Source: Carya illinoinensis
Taxonomy: Eukaryota; Streptophyta; Magnoliopsida; Fagales; Juglandaceae
Direction of reading: 5' to 3'
Length of the DNA: 64,000 nt
Assembly (NCBI RefSeq): GCF_018687715.1
Contig: NC_056754.1
Span: 12,794,501 to 12,858,500, forward strand
Below are positions 1 through 11,900 of the stretch, piece after piece. The stretch's first letter is position 1, and each line of letters starts with the position of its first letter. The notes under the pieces were generated by a model, which worked only from the letters and a program-made list of their open reading frames with translations, made no database searches and had not been told where the DNA came from. The position numbers and the translations under genes were made by a program.

Positions 1-1922
1 AGTTGACTAAGGAATACATTCTAAGGTTGGCTGGACTTAGATCTACCTCTTGTTATGAAAGATATCTGGGATTGCCTACCCTTGTAGGCAAATCAAGGTT
101 TAAAGCCTTTGAAGGTCTATTGGACAGGGTTAGGTCTCGAGTTAGTAATTGGAAAACTAAATTGCTGTCTATGGCAGGGAAGGAAATACTCCTGAAAGCT
201 GTTATTCAAGCCCTCCCCACTTACTGCATGGGGGTCTTTAAATTGCCTAAAGTTCTTCTTAAAGAAATCAACAGGGTTATGCATAGGTTCTGGTGGGGTC
301 AGCAACAACAGGAGCACAAAGTACATTGGGTGTCATGGCAACAAATGGGGAAAGCTAAGGGTGTTGGGGGATTAGGATTCAGAGACTTGGAAAGGTTTAA
401 TTTGGCTTTATTGGCCAAACAAGGAGGATCCTACAATACCCTGATTCTTTGGCATCACAGGTTTTGAAGAGGAAATATTTTCCATCTTCTGGTTTTCTTG
501 ATGCCAAGGTGGGATCGAGGCCTTCTTTCATGTGGAGGAGTATATATGCAGCAAGGAGTTTAGTGGAAAAAGGGTCCATTAGGAGGATTGGTGATGGTGT
601 AGATACTTTGATTTGGAAACATAGGTGGCTACCTACTCCTACAAGTCACAGAGTTCAGTCACCTATCAAGTGTTTATCTGAAACTGCTAAGGTGGCTGAC
701 CTCATAGATGCTGATTCTAAGAAATGGAAGAAGGAACTGGTAGAGGAGGTTTTCAATGAAGATGAAGCTTCTGTTGTACTTAAACTCCCCATTAGCTTAA
801 TTGGCTCAAGTGATAGGTTGATGTGGCTAGATACTAAAGATGGCTCTTTTTCTGTAAAGAGTGCTTATCATTTACAAATGGAGCTTGATAACAGGCCTAA
901 AGGACAGACTTCTTCAGGGGCACCTATGACACTGGAATGGACCTCATGCTGGAAACTCTGCATTCCAAATGCTAATAAAGTCTTTTTTTGGAGAGCATGC
1001 CTTGAAGCTTTGCCAACTAATCTCAACCTATTCAAGAAAAAGGTTACTACATCTCCACTATGTCCTATTTGTTTAAGAGAGGAAGAAACAGTTTCTCATG
1101 CCCTGTGGGATTGTACTTCTACAAGGGATGTTTGGAGTCAAGGACCCAATGTGCTCAATAAAAGCTCGGTTAGGCCAGAAAGCTTCAGAGACTTGGTTCA
1201 GTGGGTGTTTTCAGCTTGTGACCAGGTTACCATGGAACTGTTTGCAGTTATAGCTAGGAGCATTTGGTACAGGAGAAACCAGTTTATCTTTAAAGGAGTT
1301 TTTGATCACCCTTCTGTATTAGCAAGAAAGGCTCGGGACCTGGTTACTCAGTTTCAAGCTGCCTTCTTTGCCTCAAAAGTCTCTGCTAATGCAACAGTAA
1401 CAGCTGATGTGTCCTGGGTTCCTCCTCCTATTGGTCAAGTTAAAATAAATTGGGATGCTGCATTATCTGAAGCTAAGGGTAGAGCAGGTTATGGTATTGT
1501 TGCTAGAGATCATGAGGGTCGGGTGCTAGCTACAAAACAGTTCTCAAGGCCGAGTTTGTTTGATCCCTTGCTAGCTGAATCTCAGGGAGCTCTATTTGCT
1601 GCAGAATTGGCAATAGAGTTGGGAGTGCATTCAGTTACTCTGGAAGGTGATTCAAGACAAGTGGTTCTTGGTCTTCAACAGCAGATGACCAGATATGATC
1701 GGGTTGGTATGATTCTTATAGATGCTAAGGCTCTGCTTTCAAATCTTAGTAATTGGAGAGTTGTTTTTGTTAAAAGATGTGGTAATGAGTTTGCTCACAA
1801 TCTTGCTAAGGGTTCTCTTGTTTTGGAACCTGGTGATACTAGGGTGTTTTTTCATCCAGATTGTAATCTGTTTGCTGGTTTGGCAAGTTAATGAAGTTCC
1901 ACTTTTCCTTTCAAAAAAAAAA
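1..1922 (+). mobile_element. L1-type LINE with RNase H domain, 3' half
   Basis: The window opens inside a non-LTR retrotransposon on the plus strand. In order it shows the region just after the reverse transcriptase core (motif YLGLPTLVGKSRFK near 60-110), a zinc-binding zf-RVT domain and an RNase H domain, then a short 3' UTR ending in an A-run at about 1911-1921. The other LINEs in this window stop after the zf-RVT domain, so this copy belongs to a different lineage, the plant L1 type with an added RNase H. The 5' half lies outside the window. I could not identify target duplications because only one end is present. Confidence 0.88.
3..1891 (+). pseudogene. LINE ORF2 C-terminal half, one frameshift
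   Basis: Two overlapping frames (3-467 and 449-1891) together read as one LINE ORF2 C-terminus, so a frameshift or small deletion lies near 425-450, just after the LALLAKQG motif. In the second frame (480 codons) the zf-RVT region is at roughly residues 165-225, with a CPIC pair followed by a downstream His/Cys (VSHALWDC). The RNase H fold begins near residue 333 with INWDAAL (first acidic residue), followed by the Glu in AESQGALFAAE, the Asp in LEGDSRQV, and a C-terminal NEFAHNLAKGS. These are the expected RNase H catalytic positions. Apart from the frame break the copy is well preserved, which suggests a fairly young insertion. Confidence 0.85.
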
Positions 1923-2055
1923 GATGAATTTGACCAAACTAATGTTCTTATTATTCAATGCTAGCTCTTACTAGTCTGATAATAAATTAATACCGGTGGT
2001 ACTAAGCAAAATATAGATATTATAATATGACGTAACAGTGCCGCGTGGAACTCTC

Positions 2056-2083
2056 AAATCTTACGGTAAGAATCGTAAGATTT
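2056..2083. repeat. Perfect 10-bp inverted repeat, 8-nt loop
   Basis: AAATCTTACG at 2056-2065 is followed, after an 8-base spacer, by its exact reverse complement CGTAAGATTT at 2074-2083. It sits outside any gene I can see. Confidence 0.7.
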
Positions 2084-3240
2084 TAGATGACCAAGTAGCG
2101 GCGTCCATTCCATATTTTTCATGCGTACGTACCAAAGAGAAAGGCAAGTTTCTCTTGGCAACTAGAACAACTTTTTACCCCCTCTTCTTTTATATATATA
2201 TATTATATATAAAAAATATATTTACAATTATAAATTGTATAACTGTAACGTAATTATTTTAAAAAATAAAATAAAATATGAGATTTATATAATAAAAAAA
2301 TTAATTTTTTAATAATAAATTCTATTCTTTTTTAAAATATGAGACCCAACTTTCTTTATAAATAGAATTACTCATATATCGGGAGAAACTCAAAACGGAT
2401 TTGTTCCGTCGTAATTATCTCTAAAAAGATGGTCCTCCCACAAAACTAATTAAGGGCTCCAACTTCCTATTATCAAGTCAATTGTGTTATTAATTTGGTG
2501 TGGAGATAAGATTTTGAAAGTCCCATCAAGCTCTATAATTTCATTCTTTGAAGTTTGGATGCCTTCAATGAGCTGTTGTTTTCAGCGAAAAAAATTATAA
2601 TAAAAATCGTTTGGTGACTGCGAAGAGATAAGACTAATGATGAGTCCTCGATCATATCCCCACCAAAAATTCAAATCGACGTACAGATTATATAATACCG
2701 CAACAAATGAGGAAGCCCCCATCTACATGATAGATATATGCCAGTTCTTATGGCTAAAATGAGCCTCCGCTTTCTTCTAGTGGTGGTCACACCCAAACAG
2801 AAAAATTTGCTAGAGGACCATCTCGGCCAGTGGTGCCCAAAATAAATAAATCAAGAAAAAAGACGCTCATTTGTTTGACTTACTGATAAACTATATTTGA
2901 AATGTGTGTTTATTATTAACAAGTTTGACATTATTAGGTAACCTGCAGATAAGCCTATTTAAATAAAGTAATATCAAGAAGAGTGATCATCTCTTGATCA
3001 AAGTCCTCGTATTACACGCCTTGTTTATTTATTAAAAAAAGATTAGGTAGATCGAAGACGCAACAAGCTGTAGTGTATTTACGGTTTTATAGACTGATCA
3101 ATTTGTCGATCGAAATATTCAGGTTAGACATGTTTTGCTTGGACCTGTGTAGAATCTATGTATGTACACTACCATTTTATCTGAAGAGCTCCTTTTCATT
3201 CAAGCACCCAAGTTCTAATTACCCAATGCAATCAGGTTTC

Positions 3241-3246
<6 letters not shown>

Positions 3247-3274
<28 letters not shown>
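3247..3274. repeat. (TA)n microsatellite
   Basis: About 14 AT/TA dinucleotide units in an uninterrupted run, downstream of the CYSTM gene. Confidence 0.9.
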
Positions 3275-3277
<3 letters not shown>

Positions 3278-3346
3278 TGAGGCCTTTATGTATCAAAATT
3301 ACCATTCAAACTCATCATCATGATATGACGTGCTTTTTAACATCAC

Positions 3347-3352
<6 letters not shown>

Positions 3353-3402
<50 letters not shown>
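3353..3402. repeat. (GA)n microsatellite
   Basis: About 25 AG/GA units in an uninterrupted run. A 23-bp AT microsatellite follows at 3438-3460. Confidence 0.92.
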
Positions 3403-3403
<1 letters not shown>

Positions 3404-3743
3404 AAAAATGGAATCATTTCACAATCTAATGAAGCAATATATATATATATATATATATTGCATTATTATCAGAATAATGATAACAAGATTATCACCAATA
3501 TTTCAAAAAAAATAAAAATACAACAGTAAAAGGAAATCAACCGTGATAATTACACTGCAAAGATAGCTCTGTCAACGTGCATAAGAACATGAAAATTATC
3601 CGATCGCATGCGCACGATCCATTCTTCACGTACATATATAATAAAAATCCAAGTTCTCTATGAAAAAAAAAAAAAAAAAAAAAAAAAACAACAACAAATA
3701 AAGCAGCAATGGTCTCTAGAAATATTGCTCTCGATTCTGATCA

Positions 3744-4684
3744 TCAGAAGCATGCATCCAGTACACAACAGCAACACAAGGCAGCACAACTGCGCAGTAA
3801 ACAGATGAACAAATCGTAATGTCATTCATTTATCCAAAAATATAAATCAATAATAATAACAAAAAGATGAGTAAAATGAACAAATAAAGAAATAAATAAG
3901 AGAGATATTAAAGTACTACTGCTTACCATCCCTTCCAGAACCCATCACCCCTTGACTTGGTTTCCACTGGGCCGTGAGGAGGATTCTGAGAGTACTCATC
4001 TTTTGTAGGATAACCTGCCGGTGGTGGTACCACATAAGGACCTTGTGCAGCAGTAGACGATGGAGGTGGAGGATATGGAACTGAAGATTGAATTTAAGAC
4101 ATGATCCAATTAATTAATTAATAGGAAAAATAATTTATATTAATGGAAAAAACGTAGCAAGTGATCATATAATTGGGTGCAAGGAGACCCACGACAAGAT
4201 CATAATTGTATATAAGTATATATATTTTTTTTGATAAGTTGTATATAAGTATATATATTTGATGTCAATATATGGTATTAGACTCATTACCAAGGAGGAA
4301 ATTATTGTCTTATTGAAGTAAATATATACAAACATATAGTGAAACACAGGGAGTTCATTATTTATAAGTTTCATTTGGAAAATTCACGTGTTTTGAATTA
4401 GTGGTTGATCATATGATCTCATCTAAACAGTAGTAAACATACGTTTATCTTCTAACAAAATCAAACCTAGCTACTTGTTTTCGGTGGATGATTATGGAAA
4501 TCAAGTCAAAACTCCATGCACTTATTTACAGGTCATGTAGACCAATATTAAGATAAATCAAACGGTGCTAGAAAATCCCAGGGGATCTAAGAACTGCACT
4601 CACACACATCCAACATCAACACAAACAAGAAGAACCTAAAACATGTATTCACTAATTACCTGCAGCCCCACTTGAAGTATTCAT
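3744..4684 (-). CDS. CYSTM-domain cysteine-rich membrane protein, 3 exons
   Basis: I assembled three exons with GT-AG introns: 4660-4684 (25 nt, start ATG at 4682-4684), 3927-4080 (154 nt) and 3744-3789 (46 nt, stop TGA at 3744-3746). The total is 225 nt, 74 residues. The product has a Pro-rich N-terminus (VPYPPPPSS), a GYPTKDEY motif, VETKSRGDGFWKG, and a C-terminal CCAALCCCCVLDACF. This is the hallmark of the CYSTM family of tail-anchored, stress-related plant proteins (Arabidopsis WINDHOSE proteins belong to it). Members sit at membranes, probably the plasma membrane, through the Cys-rich segment. Both splice joins fall inside codons and restore the family sequence exactly, which makes the model secure. 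Intron 1 carries a tiny LINE-tail insertion. I do not know the specific orthologue. Confidence 0.93.
4208..4260 (-). mobile_element. 13-bp LINE-tail stub with 20-bp target duplication
   Basis: The 20-mer GTATATAAGTATATATATTT occurs at 4208-4227 and again at 4241-4260. Between them is only TTTTTGATAAGTT, the reverse complement of AACTTATCAAAAA, which is the terminal sequence of LINEs in this window (compare the end of the element at 14521). I read it as an extremely 5'-truncated LINE insertion on the minus strand, in intron 1 of the CYSTM gene. The low complexity of the repeat makes slippage a weaker alternative. Confidence 0.7.
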
Positions 4685-4796
4685 CTTTGAACAAAAGATT
4701 AAGATCGCGAAAACAAACAAAAGACGTGCGTACGTATCTGTGTAAGAAAAAGATGGAAAGGGAAAGATGGAGTAGATTGGAGGGGATGAAAGGGTT

Positions 4797-4805
4797 TATT
4801 TATAG
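4797..4805 (-). promoter_or_regulatory. TATA box of the CYSTM gene
   Basis: On the minus strand the sequence reads CTATAAATAAA, about 115 nt upstream of the CYSTM ATG, a normal plant spacing once a short 5' UTR is allowed. Further upstream, at roughly 4860-5215, there are several ACGT-core motifs (for example ACGTGTGG near 5000 and GACGTCGG near 4871), the type bound by bZIP factors in stress-responsive promoters. Binding is inferred only. Confidence 0.7.
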
Positions 4806-5952
4806 AAAGGGATAGGCTGGAGTAGTTGCTTCTGGGAAGACGCAGACAGACACAGAGACAGGATGCCAGGACGTCGGCGCCACCGCGTGGGTATGAATAC
4901 TAATGACGGCCGTCTCAGTGGCGAAGACCACAAAGAAAATCAGAAAAATGACAACAAAGCAGGCAGATGCTTATTTGTATGTGTTCATTTGTCTTGCTTA
5001 CGTGTGGTCAGTGGGCGGTCCTTTTCGGTAACCTGCTCGGTATCAACACCTGCCCCATATACACACTTTATATTATTTCTCGTTTACGTCTTCCCCCGTT
5101 ACAAGTCACGAAACTTAAAAATAGAAATAAAAAGAACACCTTTTGGATTTTTTCCATTTTATTGTATCAAAACGTAACACGTATTTCTTACGTTAGCGCG
5201 TTCGAATTGCAACACGAAGAAGAAAGAACCTTCCTCAGCTTCTTTCCGGTTTTCGGGTGTTCATAGTAACATATGGTATCTTCGACGCAAGTCGTCATTA
5301 TTCTCAAACAGATTTGTTTAACTAATACTTCATTGATTGAATATTAAAAAAACCATTTTCCGAACAATCTTGATTCTCAAATCTTTTTATCTTTTTAATA
5401 AATTGAAGCATGCAATACATTTCAGTTGATAATATGTAAAGTAGAATCTTTTCCAATGGAACAAGAATTCAACCCCAAGGCCTATGTCCAACAAGCTTTT
5501 GGGGGTTAAAACTAAAAGCATGCTACCGTTCTTTCACAATATAACAGAGCCAGGGTGCAATATGACTGATTCATGAGAAAAAAAGCGACATAGAATTTCA
5601 TTCCCCAATCTTGGATATAACCAAATACTATATAAGTTTAATAAATCACATTTTACAAGGTTGGGCAAAATAGACCATTAAGTCCATACATCTCCCAAAA
5701 AAGGAAGCCTCTATTGACAGAAATTGCAACTGCCCTCAAGAATTGTAGGTTACACCAAGTCATCAAGATCCGATCAACTGCCAAAGCTAAAAATATTTTG
5801 GTCCCTCTTACCACCATAGTTGTGCCTGGCGGAGAAGCACCCACAGCCTGATGCAGTGGGGAAATGGCATTAGAAAACCACCTCCTGTTTTGAGGGCCAC
5901 TATCTGGGTAGATACTGCTGTACATCCATTTTCTTATCAATCATAGCATTGT
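4806..5952. other. Spacer: CYSTM promoter and Twinkle 3' flank
   Basis: No separate gene is supported. 4806 to about 5250 is the upstream region of the CYSTM gene, locally richer in CpG and ACGT motifs than its surroundings. About 5640-5952 is probably the 3' UTR of Twinkle, because it directly follows that gene's stop codon on the minus strand. Short ORFs across 4863-5266 and 5653-5940 show no family resemblance and I treat them as chance. Confidence 0.55.
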
Positions 5953-8900
5953 CTATCTCTTGCCAGTTGGTTCATCAATATCCATGAATTCACCAGTTAC
6001 CCTAAACAAGCACATGAATGTTACCACCATTAACACTAATTCATCATATAACATAAATACTAGGAGAGCATATAGAACTGAGGGCATGATATTATTACAG
6101 GAAATATAAATGTGTGATTGTCCCCAAGCGTCAATAAGGATTATGCACGAGAACTTGCAGACGGATTGTTCTCTTTGTTATTCAAGATCATTGAGTACAT
6201 AAAAAAAAAGGATCATTGACTACATGATTTTGTAAACAAGATTGATGCAAACGTTTCAGAAGGTAAATATACGAGTTTTTCCCCAAAAAAAGGATTGACC
6301 ATCTCAAAAGAACAAGTTCGACAATTCTACAATTGAAGACACTTAAAAAGCAACCATCCTTTTCTCAAATTAAAACCTGATCCACAGTCATCTTTTTAAA
6401 TATTAATGATTGTGCGTACTCAAGCTAGGTCTTCAAATCGTTCATTTGAAAAAATCACTCTTTCAAGGGAGGCAGTGGGGATTCAAATTCCACTGGGGGG
6501 GTAGGGTACTACGAAAGGAAGTTGTCAAGTTGATCATGGATTATCAATAAGCACGGGAAAAAGCAGAATATTTGATGGAAGAACGAGCCTACTTAGAAAT
6601 GAAATTTGGAAATTTCATTTTTCACCCCCAAACTACCACCCATTTAAAATTACACTCTAAACTATCAAAACCAATATTTTGGTACCTCAAGCTACTAATT
6701 TATTTCAATTTGGACTCTACATCCAATTAAACCGTTAGATATTATAGGACCCGAAACTTTTCAAATGAATTGTTTTGAATGCATTCACTAAATTTAAGAA
6801 AAATAAAACTAAAAGAATAATTAAAAAAAAAAAACTAAAAACTAAAAATTGAAAAAAGAAAACCAGATTGACAGAAATTGGTAGCTTGAGATACAAAATT
6901 GTTGGCTTTGGTAATTTGTGGTATAATTTGAAAAAAATGGGGGTAGTTTGGGAATGCAAAAATGAAATTATCTATATGCCAAACCAAGCTTGTTGATAAA
7001 TTTAAAAAAAAAAAAAAAAAAACAAGTAGCCAGCTTTGCATTTAATAAATAATCATAACTTTAATTGAGTTACAAGAATTGAGTTCAAAATCAAACAGCT
7101 TGGTTCTATGGCAACTCCATCCATGAGACTAAAGAGTAGATTTTAAAAGCATACCTATTATAACACAAGAAGGCATCACCTATTGTTCCAGCAACCTTAT
7201 TCCGAACCTTCCGAACACAAATCTGCCAATACAGCTCAAAAAAGTTAACAAACGCATTTCCATCTATAACAACAACAATCACAATGACCACAAAAGTATC
7301 ACTCACTTGTACTTGATCAATAGGTCCAGCCTCTGGATCTCGATTACGATGAACTACGATCCCATTGTCACATTTGTTTATGAAGTGTGCACTTCCACTT
7401 ATATCATACATGTTAGGCGGACCCCCAACCCAATGGTGCAACTGTGAAACAAGGGGAGAAATTAGAACAAAATAGATAGATACTCTGGACCAAACAAAAG
7501 GGTCATCGTGACCAACCTGTCTAGGATGTGCCACGAACCAAACATGGCAGGCATGGTGTTGAGCAAAACGTTTGACTTTGGTAAGCATCTGACTGACATA
7601 CTCGGTCTCAGTCCTATAATAAATAGATTTTGTAATGGTAATAAACTTTAAATACAGGCATCCAACACATGAATGTTCAGGTCGAATAGCAAGTGTGAGG
7701 AGAAATATCGCTACAGATTTTATGTTCAACTGATACTTTTAAAGGGGACCACTCCTGTTTCTTCTCCTAAACACGATGCATACATTAAGAACCAGGAAAG
7801 CAACACACTAGCTACAAAGAACAGCAACACCAGCCAAGCGAAAACAACCACCATTTTGAAGATGCTAAAGAACCATTTCACTTGTTACCACATTGGTTGC
7901 CCATGCAAATATGGCAGATGAGAACTCGGCCAAAACTTTGGAGTCAAAGCATCATACTTTTGGGTATGAGATATGCTATAAACTACTGTCTTCTCACTCT
8001 TATCCTATTGTGCTGAAGTGGCATTGCCCATTAAACATTGAATTTTTTTTCTTAAAAGAGTTGATCCGAGGTTATGAGCACGATAGGATATAAATAGGAT
8101 ACAAGTGTAGTATAGCATTTTCCTTTGGCATAGGTATATGGGAGAAAATATTATAGGCGATAAGATTTCATCCTTGAAACTGGGAAGAGTGAGACCCATA
8201 AACAATTCGAGGTATCTTCTAAAGAAGTATGATCTCCAAGTTACTTCTTTAGGACCCCCTAAGTTTCTTCCCATCAAGCCAAAAATTTAAGTCATTTATA
8301 ATAACACCAAAGCCAATGAAAGAAAGGGTTTCCCTTAATCTCTGCAGATGAAATGTTTGAGCTGTTAAGCCCAGCTCAGTGACCATTTAGACTTGGAACT
8401 TTAGTAAAGCAAAACTGCCTTTCTTCAAGCTTGGTTTGATTGCTACATGGATGGCTCATGACCTGTTTAACCTCTGCCTGATAACAGAATGATGAAGAAT
8501 TCTGGGGACTATGTAACGCAACATGTCTTTTATCTGATTAAACCCCAAACCAGTGTAATGCACCCACATCACATGGATCAAGGAATCATCACCTTTTTTC
8601 CAAGGGCATGTGAGGCGTAGAAATTGTTTGCAACTAAGGGTTCAAATCTTAAACCTAGGGGGAAGCATACCCCAAAACCAAGACCTTTACCACTTGAGCC
8701 AACTCGTAGAGGTTGACCTGGAGAAAATCATTATTAATCACTGACACCCACTTTCAGGTCCATGATACCCAGGACGATAATAGACCTCTTGGCCAATTGG
8801 AAAGGTTATATGGCAGTCCATAAATTGTAACATGGAAAATGGTCCCTATCTGTCTGGTGTGGAGTATTTAGAAGGAAAATAATGATAGAAATTTTGAGAA

Positions 8901-11900
8901 TCGTGAGCGAATTATTTAGGAACTTGTAACTTTTTTTCTCAATGCTTTGTTCCTTTAGCAGCTTCTCAATGCTTTGTTCCACGACTGCAAATATTATTTC
9001 TCTTTATCATATGGGTGAATGAGTTGACTGCATTTGGAAGATGGTGCCTCTATGTTGAATGTGATGTACTTGGAACAAAAGGAATGGTGGCTTAGAGTAC
9101 AGTCAGTTATCCTTTGTAGTTAGGGTGGTTGATGACATTTCTCACGGTGGCGTTTTTCTTGGAAAGCTATGTATTTGTGTAAGGAGTTAGTTATAGGGTC
9201 AAAATGTTTCACTCTTGCAAAGGAGGGAGACAGGGTGGTGATACAGAAAAAACTTGGAGAATGGTGGCAAAGGTTGTCTTGGGACCTTTAGCAGTGCAAT
9301 GGCTGGTTAAGGCAATGGAGACGTGTTCAAAGGAAGAAAAGAATGATTTTTACACCACAATAAGGGAAGGTAACAGTAGTTTTATTGCTCAACGGTGTGC
9401 AAATATGAGAGGCCGATACTTGGCAGTGGTGGAATATGGAGGTGGAGGGAGGAGAAATTTCATCTTCATACCTGAGGAAGTGGGAGATGGGTGGAGGAAG
9501 ATGGGGAAGGCACTGAGGGACCTTTCCGATGAGATGAAAAATGCATACAAGGAGAATAGCCTGAAGAGGTCAAGGGCCAAGGCACAACCAAGAGCTCTTT
9601 CGTATAGGGAGGTGCTGATGGTGGAAAAGTCACATGTACCTAGAGTACAACAAGGTGCAGCTATGGGACTGGTCTCTGACAATGAGGCGTGCCATGTATA
9701 GTGGAAGGATGGGAGAAGCAGAGTTGGTGGTGTGGATGACGGGGAGACGATCAAACTTTTATGGGAAGCTAAGTCCCAGCTAGAAGATCTACAGCTAAAG
9801 GTAGACTTCTTGATACGGAAGGAAATGGGGCGGGAAGGGAGAGGGCCTAGAATGGGCTTGGAGAGTATGGGCTTGAAGAGGGGAGCCATCTCAGCCCCGA
9901 GTCAGGATGGCCTCATAAGAACTAGGCCTACTGCAAACGGCCTTACCCGTAGAACAAAGGAACTGGCCTCATTCCATGGGCCAGCTGCATCTCACGTAAT
10001 GAACTGGATCCGAAATTCACAATCCGACCCATCAACGTCGGACCCGAAGAAACCAGCAACGAACCAGGCTCGGGGTTGAGCAGCCATTGACGGCGACACT
10101 TGTTCCGGTGGCACAAATAATGCCGGCGATGGCGGTGGACCAAATCTTGCCGTCGCGTGGGGAGGAAAATGCCGAGATTCAGCCTTCGATGGCAGTTTTC
10201 CTAGACCTATACGCACAAAACCCACCGATTTTAAACATGGAGATGATTTCATCACAAATGGAGGCTCATGGCACTAAGTGTGAGCATTTAGACTTGTTTT
10301 CGGAAGGAGGGGCTGTAAGGGACCAGGAGGCCGTGGTTGAGATAGAAGAAAATAGACTCCAAGGACCAGGAGCACTTCGGGGTTGTTCACAAAACCTGCC
10401 GACTGCCCATTTGGTTCCTGAATCAAATGGTGAAGGTATTTTTTCTGTGGTTCCTGAATCTCAAGAAGCTATTCAACTTTCGGAGGGGGTGGAGATTGTG
10501 GATTGTGGTGGTGGAATGGGAAGGTATTAACCAGTTTGAGGGGCGTGGTGATGGGAACCCGTTCCCTTTAAATTGTTTGTTACCAAAGGAATGTGAGATA
10601 TCAGATTGGGTGTTCAAGAAGGTAAAGGATATCCAACATATAGTGGGTTTGAAGTGTGTGGGCTATGAAGAACAGTTTCTAGCTCTTCTCACGGCCATTG
10701 AGGTGGGTCATTCGGATTCTAAGAATAAGGGATCAAAGAAACAAAGAGAGCTTAAGAGGCTAGACTGGTCATTGAATGAGGGTAGTTCAAGCCGGGAGAG
10801 GGCCAAAGGGAAGGGTACATTTGTCTCGTTATGAAGCCAAAAATTGTGTCTTGGAATGTTAGGGGGTTGAATGATTTTAATAAGCGATCTCACATAAAAA
10901 ATTTACTGAGAGATTGGAGGGCAGATATTGTGCGTCTTCAAGAAACTAAATTGAGATTGGTGACCAAAAATATAGTGAGAAATGTGTGGCATTGCTCGTA
11001 TGTAGATTGGGTATATCTGGCTTCGAATGGGGCGTCGGGAGGTATTCTTGTGATGTGGGACAAAAGGGTGGTGGAGAAGATGGAGGAGTTCATGGGGGAT
11101 TACACGGTTGCTGTCTCTTTTAAGATGGTGGAAGATAATTTTTTGTGGGCTTTTGCAGGCATTCATGGACCAAATAACGACAACGCCAGACAGTTTCTAT
11201 GGGAAGAACTTGCTGGTGTACACAGCTAGTGGGACCTCCCTTGGTGCATAGGAGGGGACTTTAACATCACAAGGTTCCCTAGTGAAAGATCTGGTGACAG
11301 TCGTCTACGCCAAGCCATGACAGATTTCTCCAACTGCATTTTCGATCTAAACTTGGTGGATCTCCCACTCATTGGTGGTCCGTTTACTTGGTCAAATAGC
11401 CAGACGTGGTCGCGGCTGGACAGATTCTTAATATCGCCGGAGTGGGAATGTCATTATCCAGAAGTATGTCAGAGGAGATTGCCATGTCTTTGTTCAGATC
11501 ATTTTCCAATTTTACTTGATGGTGGAGGCATTCGAAGTGGGCGCCGTTATTTCAAATTTGAAAACGTGTGGCTGAAAAGCGAGGGTTTTGTGGACAGGGT
11601 AAGGTAGTGGTGGTCTTCTTACCAGTTTATTGGTACCCCTTCTTATATACTTGCAGGTAAACTAAAGGTACCAAAGGAGGACTTAAAGATTTGGAATGTT
11701 CAAACTTTTGGAGACGTAGGGGAGCAAAACAAAAACATGCTGAAAGAGTTACAAGTGCTAGAAAGGATCTATGAAAATAGATCTCTTACCGCAGAGGAAA
11801 TAGTAAAAAAGGCAAAAATGACTTTACAGCTGGAAAAGGTAGTATCACTTGAAGAGATCTCTTGGAGGCTCAAGAGCTTTGTGGCTGAAAGAAGGGGACC

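Larger units (their letters stand above)
1923..3743. other. No gene seen; AT-rich spacer with simple repeats
   Basis: I see no coding signature here on either strand. The stretch holds a short perfect inverted repeat at 2056-2083, microsatellites at 3247-3274, 3353-3402 and 3438-3460, and a 27-nt A-run at 3662-3688. The last few hundred bases are the 3' flank of the CYSTM gene, which is on the minus strand. Confidence 0.6.
7614..9203. other. Twinkle intron 18, 3'-proximal part
   Basis: Between exon 19 (which ends at 7613) and the LINE that starts near 9204 there is plain intron sequence, with a tRNA-type SINE remnant at 8595-8722 and a decayed LINE 3' end at 8829-9180. I see nothing else. 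Confidence 0.5.

Noticed and set aside
4863..5266. Two overlapping plus-strand ORFs
   Set aside because: They cover the CYSTM promoter region and show no family features.
7106..7729. Single 207-residue ORF on the minus strand
   Set aside because: It is Twinkle exons 19, 20 and 21 read straight through their introns.
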